Below, piece after piece: positions 49,277-58,649 of a DNA stretch of 64,000 nucleotides (within the stretch, counting starts at the first letter, position 1; each line of letters begins with the position of its first letter). Origin of the DNA: Actinokineospora fastidiosa (lineage in GTDB: Bacteria; Actinomycetota; Actinomycetes; Mycobacteriales; Pseudonocardiaceae). A model generated the notes under the pieces. It had not been told where the DNA came from, did no database searches, and saw only the letters and a program-made list of their open reading frames with translations. Both the position numbers and the translations under genes were made by a program. The stretch lies in the NCBI RefSeq assembly GCF_014648415.1, contig NZ_BMRB01000001.1, forward strand, positions 1,364,001-1,428,000, written 5' to 3'.

Positions 49277-50374
49277 GTGCCCGTGACCAGCCTTCCCCTC
49301 AGGCCCGAGCCGCGCACCGGCGTGCCGCTCAGCGGGTACACGACCCTCCGGCTCGGCGGCCCGGCCGCCGCGTTCGTCGCCGCGGCCACGGCCGACGACG
49401 TGGTCGACGCCGTGCGCGCGGTCGACGCGGCGGGCGGCCCGCTGCTGGTCCTCGGCGGCGGCTCCAACCTGGTCGTCGGCGACCTCGGCTTCGCGGGCAC
49501 GGTGGTGCGCCTGGAACACCGCGGCAGCAAGATCGACACCGCCGAGCCCGGCCGCGTCCGGCTGACCGTCGAGGCGGGCGAGGACTGGGACACCGTCGTG
49601 GCGGGCACCGTCGAGGCGGGTCTCGGCGGCCTGGAGTGCCTCTCCGGCATCCCCGGACTCGTCGGCGCGACCCCGGTGCAGAACGTCGGCGCCTACGGCG
49701 TCGAGGTGGCGCAGGTCCTGGAGTCGGTGGACGTCTACGACCGCGACTCCGGCGAGATCCGCACCTACGGCGTGGACGACCTCGGCCTCGGCTACCGGAC
49801 CAGCGTGCTCAAGGGCAGCGACCGCGCGATCGTGCTGCGCGTCCGCTTCCTGCTCACCGACGACGGGCAGTCCGCCCCGATCCGCTACACCGAACTGGCC
49901 AGGGCGCTCGGCGTGCGCCAGGACCAGCGGGTGCCGGTGGCCGCCGCCCGCGCTGCGGTGCTGGAGCTGCGCCGGGGCAAGGGGATGGTCCTGGACGCCG
50001 CCGACCACGACACCTGGTCGGCGGGCTCGTTCTTCACCAACCCCATCGTGCCCTCCGCCGACATCGACTCCGTGCTGGCGCGCATCGCCGAGCGGGTCGG
50101 GCCGGACGTCACGGTCCCGTGCTACCCGGCGGGCCCGGACGCGGCCAAGCTGTCGGCGGCGTGGCTGATCGAGCGGGCCGGGTTCGCCCGCGGCTACCCG
50201 GGCCCGGGCAACCGGGTCGGGCTGTCGTCCAAGCACACCCTGGCGCTGACCAACCGGGGCGGCGCCACGACGGCGGACCTGCTGGCGCTGGCCGCGGAGG
50301 TCAGGACCGGGGTGCTGGACGCGTTCGGCGTCGAGCTGCACGCCGAGCCCGTGCTGGTGAACTGCTCGATCTAG
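49277..50374 (+). CDS. murB: UDP-N-acetylenolpyruvoylglucosamine reductase
   Basis: MurB, 365 residues, FAD- and NADPH-dependent reduction of UDP-GlcNAc-enolpyruvate to UDP-MurNAc in peptidoglycan synthesis. FAD-binding motifs are TTLRLGGPA, LVLGGGSNLV and SGIPGLVGATPVQNVGAYG. The catalytic Ser is in WSAGSFFTNP, and the final Glu is in ELHAEPVLV. GTG 49277, nine bases after GGGAGG; GTG 49283 is a possible alternative. Its stop overlaps the convergent SDR stop. Confidence 0.96.
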   Translation: MPVTSLPLRPEPRTGVPLSGYTTLRLGGPAAAFVAAATADDVVDAVRAVDAAGGPLLVLGGGSNLVVGDLGFAGTVVRLEHRGSKIDTAEPGRVRLTVEAGEDWDTVVAGTVEAGLGGLECLSGIPGLVGATPVQNVGAYGVEVAQVLESVDVYDRDSGEIRTYGVDDLGLGYRTSVLKGSDRAIVLRVRFLLTDDGQSAPIRYTELARALGVRQDQRVPVAAARAAVLELRRGKGMVLDAADHDTWSAGSFFTNPIVPSADIDSVLARIAERVGPDVTVPCYPAGPDAAKLSAAWLIERAGFARGYPGPGNRVGLSSKHTLALTNRGGATTADLLALAAEVRTGVLDAFGVELHAEPVLVNCSI

Positions 50375-51102
50375 GCGCGGTGCGCGCGTGTCGCCGACGC
50401 CTGGGCGCGCGGCTTCATCACGATCTGGTCCAGGTTCACGTGCGCGGGGCGGGTCACCGCGAAGGCGATGACGTCGGCCACATCGTCGGCCGTCAACGGG
50501 TCCAGGCCCTGGTACACCGCCTCGGCCCGCGCGGCGTCGCCGTCGAACCGGTTGATCGAGAAGTCGGTCTCGACCATGCCCGGCAGCACCTCGGTGAAGC
50601 GCACCGGCTGACCGAGGTACTCCCCGCGCAGCGTGCGGTGCAGCGCGGACTGCGCGTGCTTTGCCGCTGTGTAGCCGGAACCGCCGTCGTAGACCTCGTA
50701 GGCCGCGATCGACGTGACGGTCACCACATGCCCGTCGCCGGAGGCGATCAGCTTGGGCATCAGCGCCTTCGTCATCCGCAGCGTGCCCAGGACGTTCGCG
50801 TCGAACATCCATTGCCAGCGCGCCTCGTCGGCGTCGGCGACGCGGTCGAGGCCGCGCGCGCCACCGGCGTTGTTCACCAGGACGTGGCACTCTGGAACCT
50901 GATCGGCGAACGCCTCGACCGACGCGGGGTCGGTCACGTCGAGGACGACGGCCCGTCCGCCGATCGCCGAGGCGATCTCGGCCAGCGGTTCGGCCCGCCG
51001 GGCGCCCAGCACGACGGCGTAGCCTGCTTCGGCGAGGTGGCGGGCGGTGGCCGCGCCGATCCCGGCGCTCGCCCCGGTCACAACGGCAGTGCGCTTGTTC
51101 AC
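50371..51102 (-). CDS. SDR-family oxidoreductase (Rv0484c type)
   Basis: SDR of 243 residues. Cofactor motif TGASAGIGAA, NNAGGARG, and active-site SIAAYEVYDGGSGYTAAKHA (Ser, Tyr and Lys). C-terminal region includes RFTEVLPGMVETDFSINRF. The gene near murB in mycobacteria (Rv0484c) has the same place and strand. GTG at 51100-51102. Substrate unknown. Confidence 0.9.
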   Translation of the reverse strand: MNKRTAVVTGASAGIGAATARHLAEAGYAVVLGARRAEPLAEIASAIGGRAVVLDVTDPASVEAFADQVPECHVLVNNAGGARGLDRVADADEARWQWMFDANVLGTLRMTKALMPKLIASGDGHVVTVTSIAAYEVYDGGSGYTAAKHAQSALHRTLRGEYLGQPVRFTEVLPGMVETDFSINRFDGDAARAEAVYQGLDPLTADDVADVIAFAVTRPAHVNLDQIVMKPRAQASATRAHRA

Positions 51103-51173
51103 AAGCCCGATCCTGCCGCAACCGGCCGCGCGCTCACACGTCTTGCGAAGAGCGACACATATGAGGAGGAACA

Positions 51174-52328
51174 GTGCCACGACAGACCCTGTTGGGAGCC
51201 TTGCTGCTCGCACTGGTGCTGCTGACGGCCTGTACCTCGCAAACCACCGGTGACGCGGTCGCGCCCCAGGCCGACATCCCGCCGGTGGCGAAGATCACCG
51301 CGACGCCCGCCGACGCCGCCGAGGACGTCCCGGTCACCGAGCCGGTCAGGATCGCCGTCGCCGAGGGCGCGCTCGACAGCGTCGAGCTGACCAACCCCGA
51401 TGGCAAGCCCGTCGACGGCGAACTGGCCGAGGACAAGGCGAGCTGGTCGACCACCGAGGTCCTGGGCTACGGCAAGGAATACACCTACACCGCGGCGGCC
51501 ACCGGCACCGACGGCAAGAAGGTCGAGCTGACCGGCTCCTTCACCACGGTCAAGCCCAAGAGCACCCCGCGCGCCACGATCAACCCGATCGACGACGCGG
51601 TGGTGGGCGTGGGGATGCCGATCAGCATCAAGTTCCCCGAGGGACCGGTGAAGGACAAGGCGGCCGTCGAGCGGGCGCTCAAGGTCGAGACTTCGGTCCC
51701 GGTGGAGGGGTCCTGGGGGTGGCTGCACGACCAGCAGGTCGACTGGCGGCCCAAGGAGTACTGGCCCGCGCACACCGAGGTGAAGGTCACCGCCAAGCTC
51801 TACGGCCTGGCCTACGGCGGCGGCGCGTACGGCAAGTCGGACCTCAGCACCGCGTTCACCATCGGCCGCAACCAGGTCGTCAAGGTCCACACCCCCGACC
51901 ACCGCATGGACGTCTACCGCGACGGCAAGCTGCACGCGAGCTACCCGGCCAGCAACGGCAAGGACCACGACCCGAACCTGAACACGCCCAACGGCACGAT
52001 GATCGTCATGGCGAAGGAGCCGGTGGGCAACTTCTCCAACCCGCGCTACGGCTACACCGACGTCGAGAAGAAGTGGGCCGTGCGCTTCTCCAACCACGGC
52101 GAGTTCATCCACGAGAACGAGGAGAACCGCGCCAACATCGGCAAGCGGAACACCTCGCACGGCTGCGTGAACCTCTTCGAGGCCGACGCCAAGGCCTACT
52201 TCGACAGCGCGATCATCGGCGACCCGGTCGAGGTGACCGGCTCCAAGGCCGACATGCCCACGAGTTCGGACGTCAACGACTGGCTGTTCTCGTGGGCGCA
52301 GTGGCAGTCGATGTCGGCGCTACGGTGA
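51174..52328 (+). CDS. L,D-transpeptidase lipoprotein (LdtMt5/LprQ type)
   Basis: Lipoprotein of 384 residues making 3-3 peptidoglycan cross-links outside the membrane. The signal peptide ends in lipobox LLTAC (Cys20). Two Ig-like domains follow (about residues 35-130 and 130-225). The YkuD catalytic domain is at about residues 230-360 with the active site SHGCVNL, Cys331 and His329. It is orthologous in position to Rv0483, next to murB. GTG at 51174, after GAGGAAC. Carbapenems inhibit this class. Confidence 0.95.
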   Translation: MPRQTLLGALLLALVLLTACTSQTTGDAVAPQADIPPVAKITATPADAAEDVPVTEPVRIAVAEGALDSVELTNPDGKPVDGELAEDKASWSTTEVLGYGKEYTYTAAATGTDGKKVELTGSFTTVKPKSTPRATINPIDDAVVGVGMPISIKFPEGPVKDKAAVERALKVETSVPVEGSWGWLHDQQVDWRPKEYWPAHTEVKVTAKLYGLAYGGGAYGKSDLSTAFTIGRNQVVKVHTPDHRMDVYRDGKLHASYPASNGKDHDPNLNTPNGTMIVMAKEPVGNFSNPRYGYTDVEKKWAVRFSNHGEFIHENEENRANIGKRNTSHGCVNLFEADAKAYFDSAIIGDPVEVTGSKADMPTSSDVNDWLFSWAQWQSMSALR

Positions 52329-52377
52329 GCCGCGCCCCGGATGGCCCCGGGGCCGACCACGAGCGGGGGAGAACGGC

Positions 52378-53151
52378 ATGACGGCACCGAACGGACCCAA
52401 CCCGCCGGGCTGGCAGGGCGGACCGCCCCACCAGCCACCAGCCGGGCAGCACCAGCCACCAGCCGGGCAGCAGCAACCCCATCCCAGCGGTCCGTATCAC
52501 CCGGCCGCACCGCAGCAGGCAGCAGGCGGGCCGCACCAGCCCTATCCCGGCGGGCCGCATCAGCAGCCGAATGCCGGACCGCAGCAGCCGCTGGCCGCCG
52601 GGCAGCACCAGCCGCCTCCGGGGGCGTATCAGCAGTCGCCTGGCGGGGCGTACCAGTTCGGTCCGCCTCCGCCGCCGGGCGCGGGCGTTCCCGGAGCGCC
52701 GCCGCGTCGGCGCAGGACCGGGCTGATCGTCGCCATCGTGGCCGTGGTGCTGGTGGCCGCCGGGGTGGCCGGGTTCCTGATCTTCGGGGAGAAGCCGTCG
52801 CCGACGACGCCGCCGCCGACCGTGCCCACCGACACCGCGCGCCCCTCGCCGCGGCCGGACACCACCGAGCCGCCGCTCGGTCCCGACCAGGTGGCCGCCG
52901 CGCGCGAGCACGCGGAGAAGTTCGTCGCCGCGATCAACGCCAAGGACGAGGCGGCGGCGACCGCCCTGACCTGCGAGAAGCAGCGTCCGGGCGGGGTCTA
53001 CCTGACCGCGGTCGAGCACGCCCCGGTGCGGCTGGCCGAGAAGCCGCGCCTGGTGGACGTGGAGCGGGCCGTGTTCGACGTCGAGGTCGAGCCGGGGCGG
53101 CTGTTCGCCCTGGAGGTCGTCGGGCCCGAGACCTGGTGCGTCTTCACGTGA
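52378..53151 (+). CDS. Membrane protein with Pro/Gln-rich N-terminus
   Basis: Protein of 257 residues. The cytoplasmic N-terminal 110 residues are low-complexity, rich in Pro, Gln, Gly and His with HQPPAGQ repeats. A basic RRRRT stretch precedes a single transmembrane helix (GLIVAIVAVVLVAAGVAGFLIF). The outer C-terminal domain (AAREHAEKFVAAINAKDEAAATALTC) resembles DUF4878/NTF2-like cores of similar actinomycete proteins. Two cysteines may pair outside. A strong GGGGGAG site precedes the ATG. Function unknown. Confidence 0.82.
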   Translation: MTAPNGPNPPGWQGGPPHQPPAGQHQPPAGQQQPHPSGPYHPAAPQQAAGGPHQPYPGGPHQQPNAGPQQPLAAGQHQPPPGAYQQSPGGAYQFGPPPPPGAGVPGAPPRRRRTGLIVAIVAVVLVAAGVAGFLIFGEKPSPTTPPPTVPTDTARPSPRPDTTEPPLGPDQVAAAREHAEKFVAAINAKDEAAATALTCEKQRPGGVYLTAVEHAPVRLAEKPRLVDVERAVFDVEVEPGRLFALEVVGPETWCVFT

Positions 53152-53262
53152 GGTGTGACGAAGAGCACTAAAAGCCGGTCGGTCGGGAATTCCCGTCGGC
53201 GCGGGGCGTTGCACCGGCGGGGCGGCCGCGACCGCGCGGTCCACCGGAAGGGGTGAACCGGG

Positions 53263-54546
53263 GTGACTCCCAGGCGCATGCCGCGACGGGTCGCGGTGCT
53301 GTCCGTGCACACCTCGCCGCTGGAGCAGCCGGGCACCGGCGACGCGGGCGGCATGAACGTCTACATCGCCGAGACCGCCGCCCGGATGGCCGCGCGGGGC
53401 ACGGCCGTGGAGGTGTTCACCAGGGCGACGTCGTCCGACCTGCCCCCGGTGGCCGAGCTGGCCCCCGGCGTGCTGGTCCGGCACGTGGCCGCGGGCCCCT
53501 TCGAGCCGATGGAGCGCGCGGAGCTGCCCGGCCAGCTGTGCGCGTTCACCGCGGGCGTGCTGCGCGCCGAGGCCCGCCACGAGCCCGGCTTCTACGACGT
53601 CGTGCACTCCCACTACTGGCTCTCCGGCCAGGTCGGCTGGCTGGCCCGCGACCGCTGGGGCGTGCCGCTGGTGCACACCGCGCACACCCTGGCCAAGGTC
53701 AAGAACGCCGCGCTCGCCGACGGCGACACCCCCGAGCCGCGCGGGCGGGTGATCGGCGAGCAGCAGGTGGTCGACGAGGCCGACCGGCTCATCGCCAACA
53801 CCGCCGTCGAGGCCCGCCAGCTGCTCGACCTCTACGCCGCCGACCCCGCCAAGGTCGACACCGTCTCCCCGGGCGTCGACCTCGACCGCTTCCGCCCTGG
53901 CGACCGCGATGCCGACCGCGCAGCGCTCGGCATCGCCCCCGGCGCGTTCGTGCTGGCCTTCGTCGGGCGCATCCAGCCGCTGAAGGCCCCGGACGTGCTG
54001 CTGCGCGCCGCCGCCGAACTGATCGCCTGCGGCGCCGTGCGCCGTGAGGACCTGGTCGTCCTCGTGGTCGGCGGGCCGTCCGGCACCGGCCTGGAACAGC
54101 CGACCGCCCTGCGCCAGCTGGCCGCGGGCCTGGGCATCGACGACGTCGTGGTGTTCCTGCCCCCGCAGGGCGGGGACGCGCTGGCGCGGATCTACCGGGC
54201 CGCCGACGTCGTCGCCGTGCCCAGCCACAGCGAGAGCTTCGGCCTGGTCGCCGTGGAGGCCCAGGCGTGCGGCACGCCGGTGGTGGCCGCCGCGGTCGGC
54301 GGGCTGCCGGTCGCCGTGGCCGACGGCGTCTCCGGCCTGCTCGTCCACGGGCACCGCACCGCCGACTGGGCAGCCGCACTCGGCTCGCTGGCCCCGCCGC
54401 GCGCCCGGGCTGCGCTGGCCCACGGCGCCGTGCGCCACGCCCGTCAGTTCTCCTGGGACCGGACCACCGACGCGCTGCTGCACGCCTACGCGATGGCGGA
54501 CCAGGCTCTGCGCCACTCCCTGGCCCGTGCTGAAGTTGCGGTGTGA
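53263..54546 (+). CDS. mshA: D-inositol-3-phosphate glycosyltransferase, mycothiol synthesis
   Basis: MshA, 427 residues, GT4 family, joins UDP-GlcNAc and 1L-myo-inositol-1-phosphate, the first step of mycothiol synthesis. N-terminal [26 protein letters not shown] and [14 protein letters not shown] bind the acceptor. The donor site includes [15 protein letters not shown] and the E-x7-E motif in [23 protein letters not shown] 53263 follows GAAGGGG. It overlaps the YbjN gene by four bases. An Rv0485-type ROK regulator, present before mshA in mycobacteria, is absent here. Confidence 0.96.
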   Translation: MTPRRMPRRVAVLSVHTSPLEQPGTGDAGGMNVYIAETAARMAARGTAVEVFTRATSSDLPPVAELAPGVLVRHVAAGPFEPMERAELPGQLCAFTAGVLRAEARHEPGFYDVVHSHYWLSGQVGWLARDRWGVPLVHTAHTLAKVKNAALADGDTPEPRGRVIGEQQVVDEADRLIANTAVEARQLLDLYAADPAKVDTVSPGVDLDRFRPGDRDADRAALGIAPGAFVLAFVGRIQPLKAPDVLLRAAAELIACGAVRREDLVVLVVGGPSGTGLEQPTALRQLAAGLGIDDVVVFLPPQGGDALARIYRAADVVAVPSHSESFGLVAVEAQACGTPVVAAAVGGLPVAVADGVSGLLVHGHRTADWAAALGSLAPPRARAALAHGAVRHARQFSWDRTTDALLHAYAMADQALRHSLARAEVAV

Positions 54547-55040
54547 CCGATCTCGACGCCCTGATCCGCACCACCCTCGACGAGCGCGAGCTCGCCTACG
54601 ACAGCCCCGAGCCCGGCCGGTACCTGGTGACGCTGCCGGGCACCCGCAAGCAGCAGACGAACTGCTGGCTGATCGTCACCAAGCACGCGCTGCTGGTCGA
54701 GGCGTTCGTCTGCCGCCAGCCCGATGAGGCGCACGAGGACGTCTACCGCTTCCTGCTGCGCCGCAACGCCAAGCTCTACGGCGTCGCCTACACCGTGGAC
54801 AAGGCGGGCGACATCCACCTCGTCGGGCGCACGGCGCTGGAGTCGGTGACCGCCGAGGAGCTCGACCGGCTGCTCGGCCAGGTCCTGGAGGCCGCCGACG
54901 GCGACTTCAACACCCTGCTGGAGATCGGCTTCGCCACCGCCATCCGCCGCGAGTACGACTGGCGCGTCTCGCGCGGGGAGTCGCTGGCGAACCTGCGGGC
55001 CTTCGAGCACCTGCTCAAGCCCACCGAGTCCGAGTCGTAA
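54543..55040 (+). CDS. YbjN-domain protein (Rv0487 type)
   Basis: Protein of 165 residues of the YbjN family (type III secretion chaperone-like fold): [42 protein letters not shown] and [26 protein letters not shown]. Role unknown but almost invariably located after mshA in Actinobacteria. Coupled by GTGA to mshA. Confidence 0.9.
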   Translation: MTDLDALIRTTLDERELAYDSPEPGRYLVTLPGTRKQQTNCWLIVTKHALLVEAFVCRQPDEAHEDVYRFLLRRNAKLYGVAYTVDKAGDIHLVGRTALESVTAEELDRLLGQVLEAADGDFNTLLEIGFATAIRREYDWRVSRGESLANLRAFEHLLKPTESES

Positions 55041-55107
55041 CCGGCAAACGGCAACGCGGGGTCCACCGGGGTCCGTCTGTGGTCTGACACCACAGGAGGG
55101 GACACCG

Positions 55108-55992
55108 ATGACCAGGAACCGGCTGTTAGCCGTGCTGCTGCTCGCCGCCGTCGGCGTGGCGGGCTGCACTGCGTCCGACTCGTCCGGCTCGGCCGCCTAC
55201 GCGCCGTCGGCGCCGACCCAGGCCGAGGACAGCCGCTCCGACGGCGGCTCGGGGGCGGGGGCCGACGAGGAGGCCAAGGCCGAGGCGCCCCAGATCGACC
55301 AGCCCGGGGTCGAGCGCAAGCTGATCCGCACGGCGTCGGTGAGCGTCACCGTGCCCGTGCTGTCGGACGCCGTCGCGCGCGCCCGCCAGCTCGTGGCGGG
55401 CGTCGGCGGCTACACCGGCGACCAGGAGCACAGCGGCAACCACGCCACGATGACCCTGCACGTGCCGTCGGACCACCTCGACCGGGTCGTGACCCAGGTG
55501 TCCGAGCTGGGGACGGTCACCCGCAGCGCGCAGACGGCGACGGACGTGACCGAGCAGCTGGTCGACGTCGAGAGCCGCATCGAGACCCAGCGGGCCAGCG
55601 TCGACCGGGTGCGCGCACTGCTCGCCAAGGCGACCACCATCGACGACATCGTGCGCATCGAGTCGGAGCTGACCCAGCGCGAGGCCGACCTGGAGTCGCT
55701 GCTGAAGCGGCGCGAGACGCTGTCGGGCCAGGTCGCGGTCTCCACCCTCACCCTCAGCCTGCGCGAGTCGAGCACGACGACCGTGCACGACGACGGCGAT
55801 GAGGAAGGCATCGGCGAGGCGTTCCGCGACGGCTGGACGGCGTTCACCGACGTGATCGCGGCCATCGGGCGCGGGCTGGCCCGCTCGCTGCCGTTCCTCG
55901 TGGTGATCGCGGCCGTGTTGGCGGGCGTCTGGGTGCGGTGGGTGCGACCGCGCAGGCGGCGCGGGACCGTGGCGGCCGACGCTGCCGAGTGA
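55108..55992 (+). CDS. DUF4349 lipoprotein
   Basis: Lipoprotein of 294 residues. The signal peptide ends VGVAGC (lipobox Cys20), then a Ser/Gly/Ala-rich disordered linker. The DUF4349 domain spans about residues 70-235 (RKLIRTASVSVTVPVLSDAVARARQLVAGVGGYTG) and includes a coiled coil (TEQLVDVESRIETQRASVDRVRALL). A C-terminal transmembrane helix is followed by WVRPRRRRG, so it is anchored at both ends. Function unknown. A hairpin follows the stop. Confidence 0.88.
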   Translation: MTRNRLLAVLLLAAVGVAGCTASDSSGSAAYAPSAPTQAEDSRSDGGSGAGADEEAKAEAPQIDQPGVERKLIRTASVSVTVPVLSDAVARARQLVAGVGGYTGDQEHSGNHATMTLHVPSDHLDRVVTQVSELGTVTRSAQTATDVTEQLVDVESRIETQRASVDRVRALLAKATTIDDIVRIESELTQREADLESLLKRRETLSGQVAVSTLTLSLRESSTTTVHDDGDEEGIGEAFRDGWTAFTDVIAAIGRGLARSLPFLVVIAAVLAGVWVRWVRPRRRRGTVAADAAE

Positions 55993-56002
55993 GCCGGGAG
56001 GC

Positions 56003-56048
56003 GCGGGGCGGTTCGGCGAGGGGGAGTCGCGGCAGTGAACCGCCCCGC
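56003..56048 (+). terminator. Terminator-like hairpin after the DUF4349 gene
   Basis: Perfect 12-bp arms (56003-56014 with 56037-56048) around a 22-base loop, starting 11 bases after the stop. Confidence 0.65.
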
Positions 56049-56101
56049 GGCGATCCCGGCCGGCCTGCGAGGCGGGGGGCACCCTGCAGACCGGGCGGGC
56101 G

Positions 56102-56131
56102 GTGCGGTCCGGCAGGGGAGTCGGACCGCAC
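56102..56131. repeat. Inverted repeat, 10-bp arms
   Basis: GTGCGGTCCG (56102-56111) pairs perfectly with 56122-56131 across a 10-base purine-rich loop (GCAGGGGAGT). The flanks can pair further with G-T pairs. Confidence 0.6.
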
Positions 56132-56321
56132 TGTGCCGCCTGCCGGGCCAGGGAGTGCGTGGGAGCCGGCCCGGTTGGCTGCGGCCCAACTTGTCAGACA
56201 GTGGACAACTGCACAAGGCCGCTGATTACCCCAAACGGGAAAATAGCTCTCCGTAGGTAACTATTCGGTCTCGAAAACCGGCGGTCGCGCATCTCTGGGT
56301 GGGCGGAGTCGTTCAGCCGCT

Positions 56322-56354
56322 ACTCGTTAGTCGCTCGAAAGAGTGACTCCGAGT
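56322..56354 (+). ncRNA. Candidate structured RNA element with GAAA tetraloop
   Basis: AGTCGCTC-GAAA-GAGTGACT folds into an 8-bp stem (one G-T pair) closed by a GNRA tetraloop, and the outer ACTCG/CGAGT adds five more pairs after a small internal bulge. It is 143 bases before gpmA, outside any gene. It could be part of a leader or small RNA; no known family recognised. Confidence 0.4.
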
Positions 56355-56496
56355 GGGGGCGAGTGCACTTTTCGGGGCCATTCGGCCCAATGGCGGCCGG
56401 TGAACGGCCCGGGTCGATGGCGGTGGTCGCCGGGAGTGGCGTTCGCCACTTCCGCGGCCGGTCGCTCTCGGTCGGCATCTGGCAGGCTTGGCTGCC

Positions 56497-57243
56497 ATGG
56501 GAATCGGAACCCTGGTGCTGCTCCGCCACGGCGAGAGCACGTGGAACGCGAAGAACCTGTTCACCGGCTGGGTGGACGTGCCGCTGTCGGAGAAGGGCGT
56601 CGCCGAGGCCATCCGCGGCGGCGAACTGCTCACCGAGACCGGGGTGCTGCCCGACATCGTGCACACCTCGCTGCAGCGCCGCGCCATCTCCACGGCCTAC
56701 TACGCCCTGGACGCGGCCGATCGGCACTGGATTCCGGTCAAGCGGGACTGGCGGCTCAACGAGCGGCACTACGGCGCGCTGCAGGGCAAGAACAAGAAGC
56801 AGACCCTGGAGGAGTTCGGCGAGGAGCAGTTCATGCTCTGGCGCCGCTCCTACGACACCCCACCGCCGCCGATCGAGCCCGGCGACGAGTACGCCCAGGA
56901 CGGCGACCCCCGCTACGCCCACCTGGGTGACGCCCTGCCCAGGACCGAGTGCCTCAAGGACGTCGTGGCCCGGCTGATCCCGTACTGGGAGGCCGAGATC
57001 GTCCCCGACCTGCGCGCGGGCCGCACGGTCCTGGTCGCAGCGCACGGCAACTCGCTGCGCGCGCTGGTCAAGCACCTCGACGGCATCTCCGACGAGGCGA
57101 TCAGCAAGCTGAACATCCCGACCGGCATCCCGCTGCGCTACGACCTCGACGAGGACCTGTCGCCGAAGGTCGCGGGCGGGGAGTACCTCGACCCCGCCGC
57201 CGCGGAGGCCGCCGCGGCCGCCGTCGCCAACCAGGGCCGCTGA
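56497..57243 (+). CDS. gpmA: 2,3-bisphosphoglycerate-dependent phosphoglycerate mutase
   Basis: dPGM of 248 residues, interconverts 3- and 2-phosphoglycerate in glycolysis and gluconeogenesis. Catalytic His is in [10 protein letters not shown] near the N-terminus, then [22 protein letters not shown] (catalytic Glu region), and the second His in [14 protein letters not shown] 56497; an in-frame TTG three codons earlier is less likely. No ribosome site is obvious. Position before senX3-regX3 is conserved in Actinobacteria. Confidence 0.96.
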   Translation: MGIGTLVLLRHGESTWNAKNLFTGWVDVPLSEKGVAEAIRGGELLTETGVLPDIVHTSLQRRAISTAYYALDAADRHWIPVKRDWRLNERHYGALQGKNKKQTLEEFGEEQFMLWRRSYDTPPPPIEPGDEYAQDGDPRYAHLGDALPRTECLKDVVARLIPYWEAEIVPDLRAGRTVLVAAHGNSLRALVKHLDGISDEAISKLNIPTGIPLRYDLDEDLSPKVAGGEYLDPAAAEAAAAAVANQGR

Positions 57244-57248
57244 CCCCG

Positions 57249-57286
57249 CCGACGGGGACGGCGCGCGATGTTGCCGTTCCCGTCGG
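57249..57286 (+). terminator. Terminator hairpin after gpmA
   Basis: 14-bp arms (57249-57262 with 57273-57286, one G-T pair) and a 10-base loop, five bases after the gpmA stop. It separates gpmA from senX3. Confidence 0.75.
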
Positions 57287-57297
57287 GTTAGGCCACG

Positions 57298-57330
57298 AAT
57301 GGGTGAACACGACCTGTCCGATCGGGGAAC
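57298..57330 (-). promoter_or_regulatory. Candidate PHO-box-type site before senX3
   Basis: On the minus strand GTTCACCC starts at 57308 and GTTCCCC at 57330, exactly 22 bp apart (two 11-bp units), with a degenerate unit between. GTTCACC direct repeats in 11-bp phase are the known site of actinomycete PhoP and resemble RegX3 targets. It lies 84-116 bases before the senX3 start, so autoregulation is likely. Confidence 0.5.
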
Positions 57331-57413
57331 AAGTGGCCCGTAGGTGTCAGCACAGTCACTGAAGCGCCAATCGGACTGGTCCAAACCCCGCACCACCTGC
57401 TTACGATCCCCCC

Positions 57414-58649
57414 GTGACCGCACCGGTCTGCCTCGCATTGTCGATCGGCGCACTGCTGATCGGCCTGTTCGCCGGTTTCTCGATCGCCCGCTCCCGGGCC
57501 CGCAACCCACGCAGGCCCCCCGGCCCGACCGTCTCCGAGCTGCTCGGCCGGATCGTCGAGGCCAGCCGGACGGGCGTGGTCGTGCTCAACCACTTCGGCG
57601 ACGTCGTCATCCACAACCCGCGCGCCGAGGAGCTCGGCGTCGTGCGGTCCAACCAGGTCGACGCGCGCGCCCGCAAGGCCGCCGAGGTCGTCCGCGAGAC
57701 CAACCAGCTCGTGGAGGTGGACCTCTCGCCGCTGGAGTCGCGCGGGGGCCGCACCCCCGAGGCCGTGCTCGGCGAGGTCCGCCCGCTCGGCGACGGGTTC
57801 ACCGTCGTGGAGACCGACGACCAGTCCGAGGCCGTGCGGCTGGAGGCCACCCGGCGCGACTTCGTCGCCAACGTCAGCCACGAGCTCAAGACCCCGGTCG
57901 GCGCGATGGCGCTGCTGGCCGAGGCCGTGCTCGACGCCGTCGACGACCCCGACGAGGTCCGCCGGTTCACCACCAAGGTCCTGCACGAGGCCAACCGGCT
58001 CGGCAAGCTCGTCACCGAGCTGATCGCGCTGTCGCGGCTGCAGGGCGCCGAGCGGCTGCCCGAGATGCACGCCGTCGAGGTCGACGCGGTGGTCCGCGAG
58101 GCCCTGGGTCGGGCCCGGCTGGCCATGGACTCCACCGGCATCGACATCGCCACCGACGCCGAGTCCGGCCTGCTGGTCGACGGCGACCGGACCCTGCTGG
58201 TGACCGCGCTGTCCAACCTGCTCGACAACGCCCTCGCCTACTCCCCGCCGGGCAGCCCGGTGTCGGTGAGCAGGCAGCGGGTCGACGGGTTCGTCGAGAT
58301 CTCGGTGACCGACCGCGGCATCGGCATCGCCGAGGACGAGCAGCAGCGCGTCTTCGAGCGGTTCTACCGGGTGGACAAGGCCCGGTCGCGGGCCACCGGC
58401 GGGACCGGCCTCGGGCTGGCCATCGTCAAGCACGTCGCCGCCAACCACGGCGGCGAGGTGACCCTGTGGAGCAAGCCCGGCCTCGGGTCGACCTTCACGC
58501 TGCGCATCCCCGCGCACCTCGACCCGCCGAGCCTGGAGCCCCGGGTCGAGCCCGTCCGTGCCGGGGCGGCGTCCTCGGCAGCAGTCCCGTCGAAGGCAGT
58601 TCCGTCACCTGCGGAAGGCCACGTCAACGACCATGGAGGAACGGCATGA
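57414..58649 (+). CDS. senX3: Sensor histidine kinase SenX3
   Basis: Membrane histidine kinase of 411 residues that controls the phosphate response with RegX3. Short N-terminal membrane segment (LALSIGALLIGLFAGFSIA), a PAS-like region to about residue 140, HisKA with His156 in VSHELKTP, and HATPase with NLLDNALAYSPPG, DRGIGIAEDE and GTGLGLAIVKHV. Unlike M. tuberculosis SenX3, one rather than two clear membrane helices is visible. A disordered Pro/Ala-rich C-terminus adds 35 residues. GTG 57414; overlaps regX3 by four bases. Confidence 0.95.
   Translation: MTAPVCLALSIGALLIGLFAGFSIARSRARNPRRPPGPTVSELLGRIVEASRTGVVVLNHFGDVVIHNPRAEELGVVRSNQVDARARKAAEVVRETNQLVEVDLSPLESRGGRTPEAVLGEVRPLGDGFTVVETDDQSEAVRLEATRRDFVANVSHELKTPVGAMALLAEAVLDAVDDPDEVRRFTTKVLHEANRLGKLVTELIALSRLQGAERLPEMHAVEVDAVVREALGRARLAMDSTGIDIATDAESGLLVDGDRTLLVTALSNLLDNALAYSPPGSPVSVSRQRVDGFVEISVTDRGIGIAEDEQQRVFERFYRVDKARSRATGGTGLGLAIVKHVAANHGGEVTLWSKPGLGSTFTLRIPAHLDPPSLEPRVEPVRAGAASSAAVPSKAVPSPAEGHVNDHGGTA

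Larger units (their letters stand above)
55993..56496. other. Long gene-free region upstream of gpmA
   Basis: 504 bases. It contains a terminator-like hairpin, a second inverted repeat, an unusually AT-rich patch (about 56185-56275), a tetraloop hairpin and the gpmA promoter region. One GGTGAAC element (56399-56405) resembles a PHO-box core. Open frames across it look non-coding. No tRNA-like fold was seen. Confidence 0.75.
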
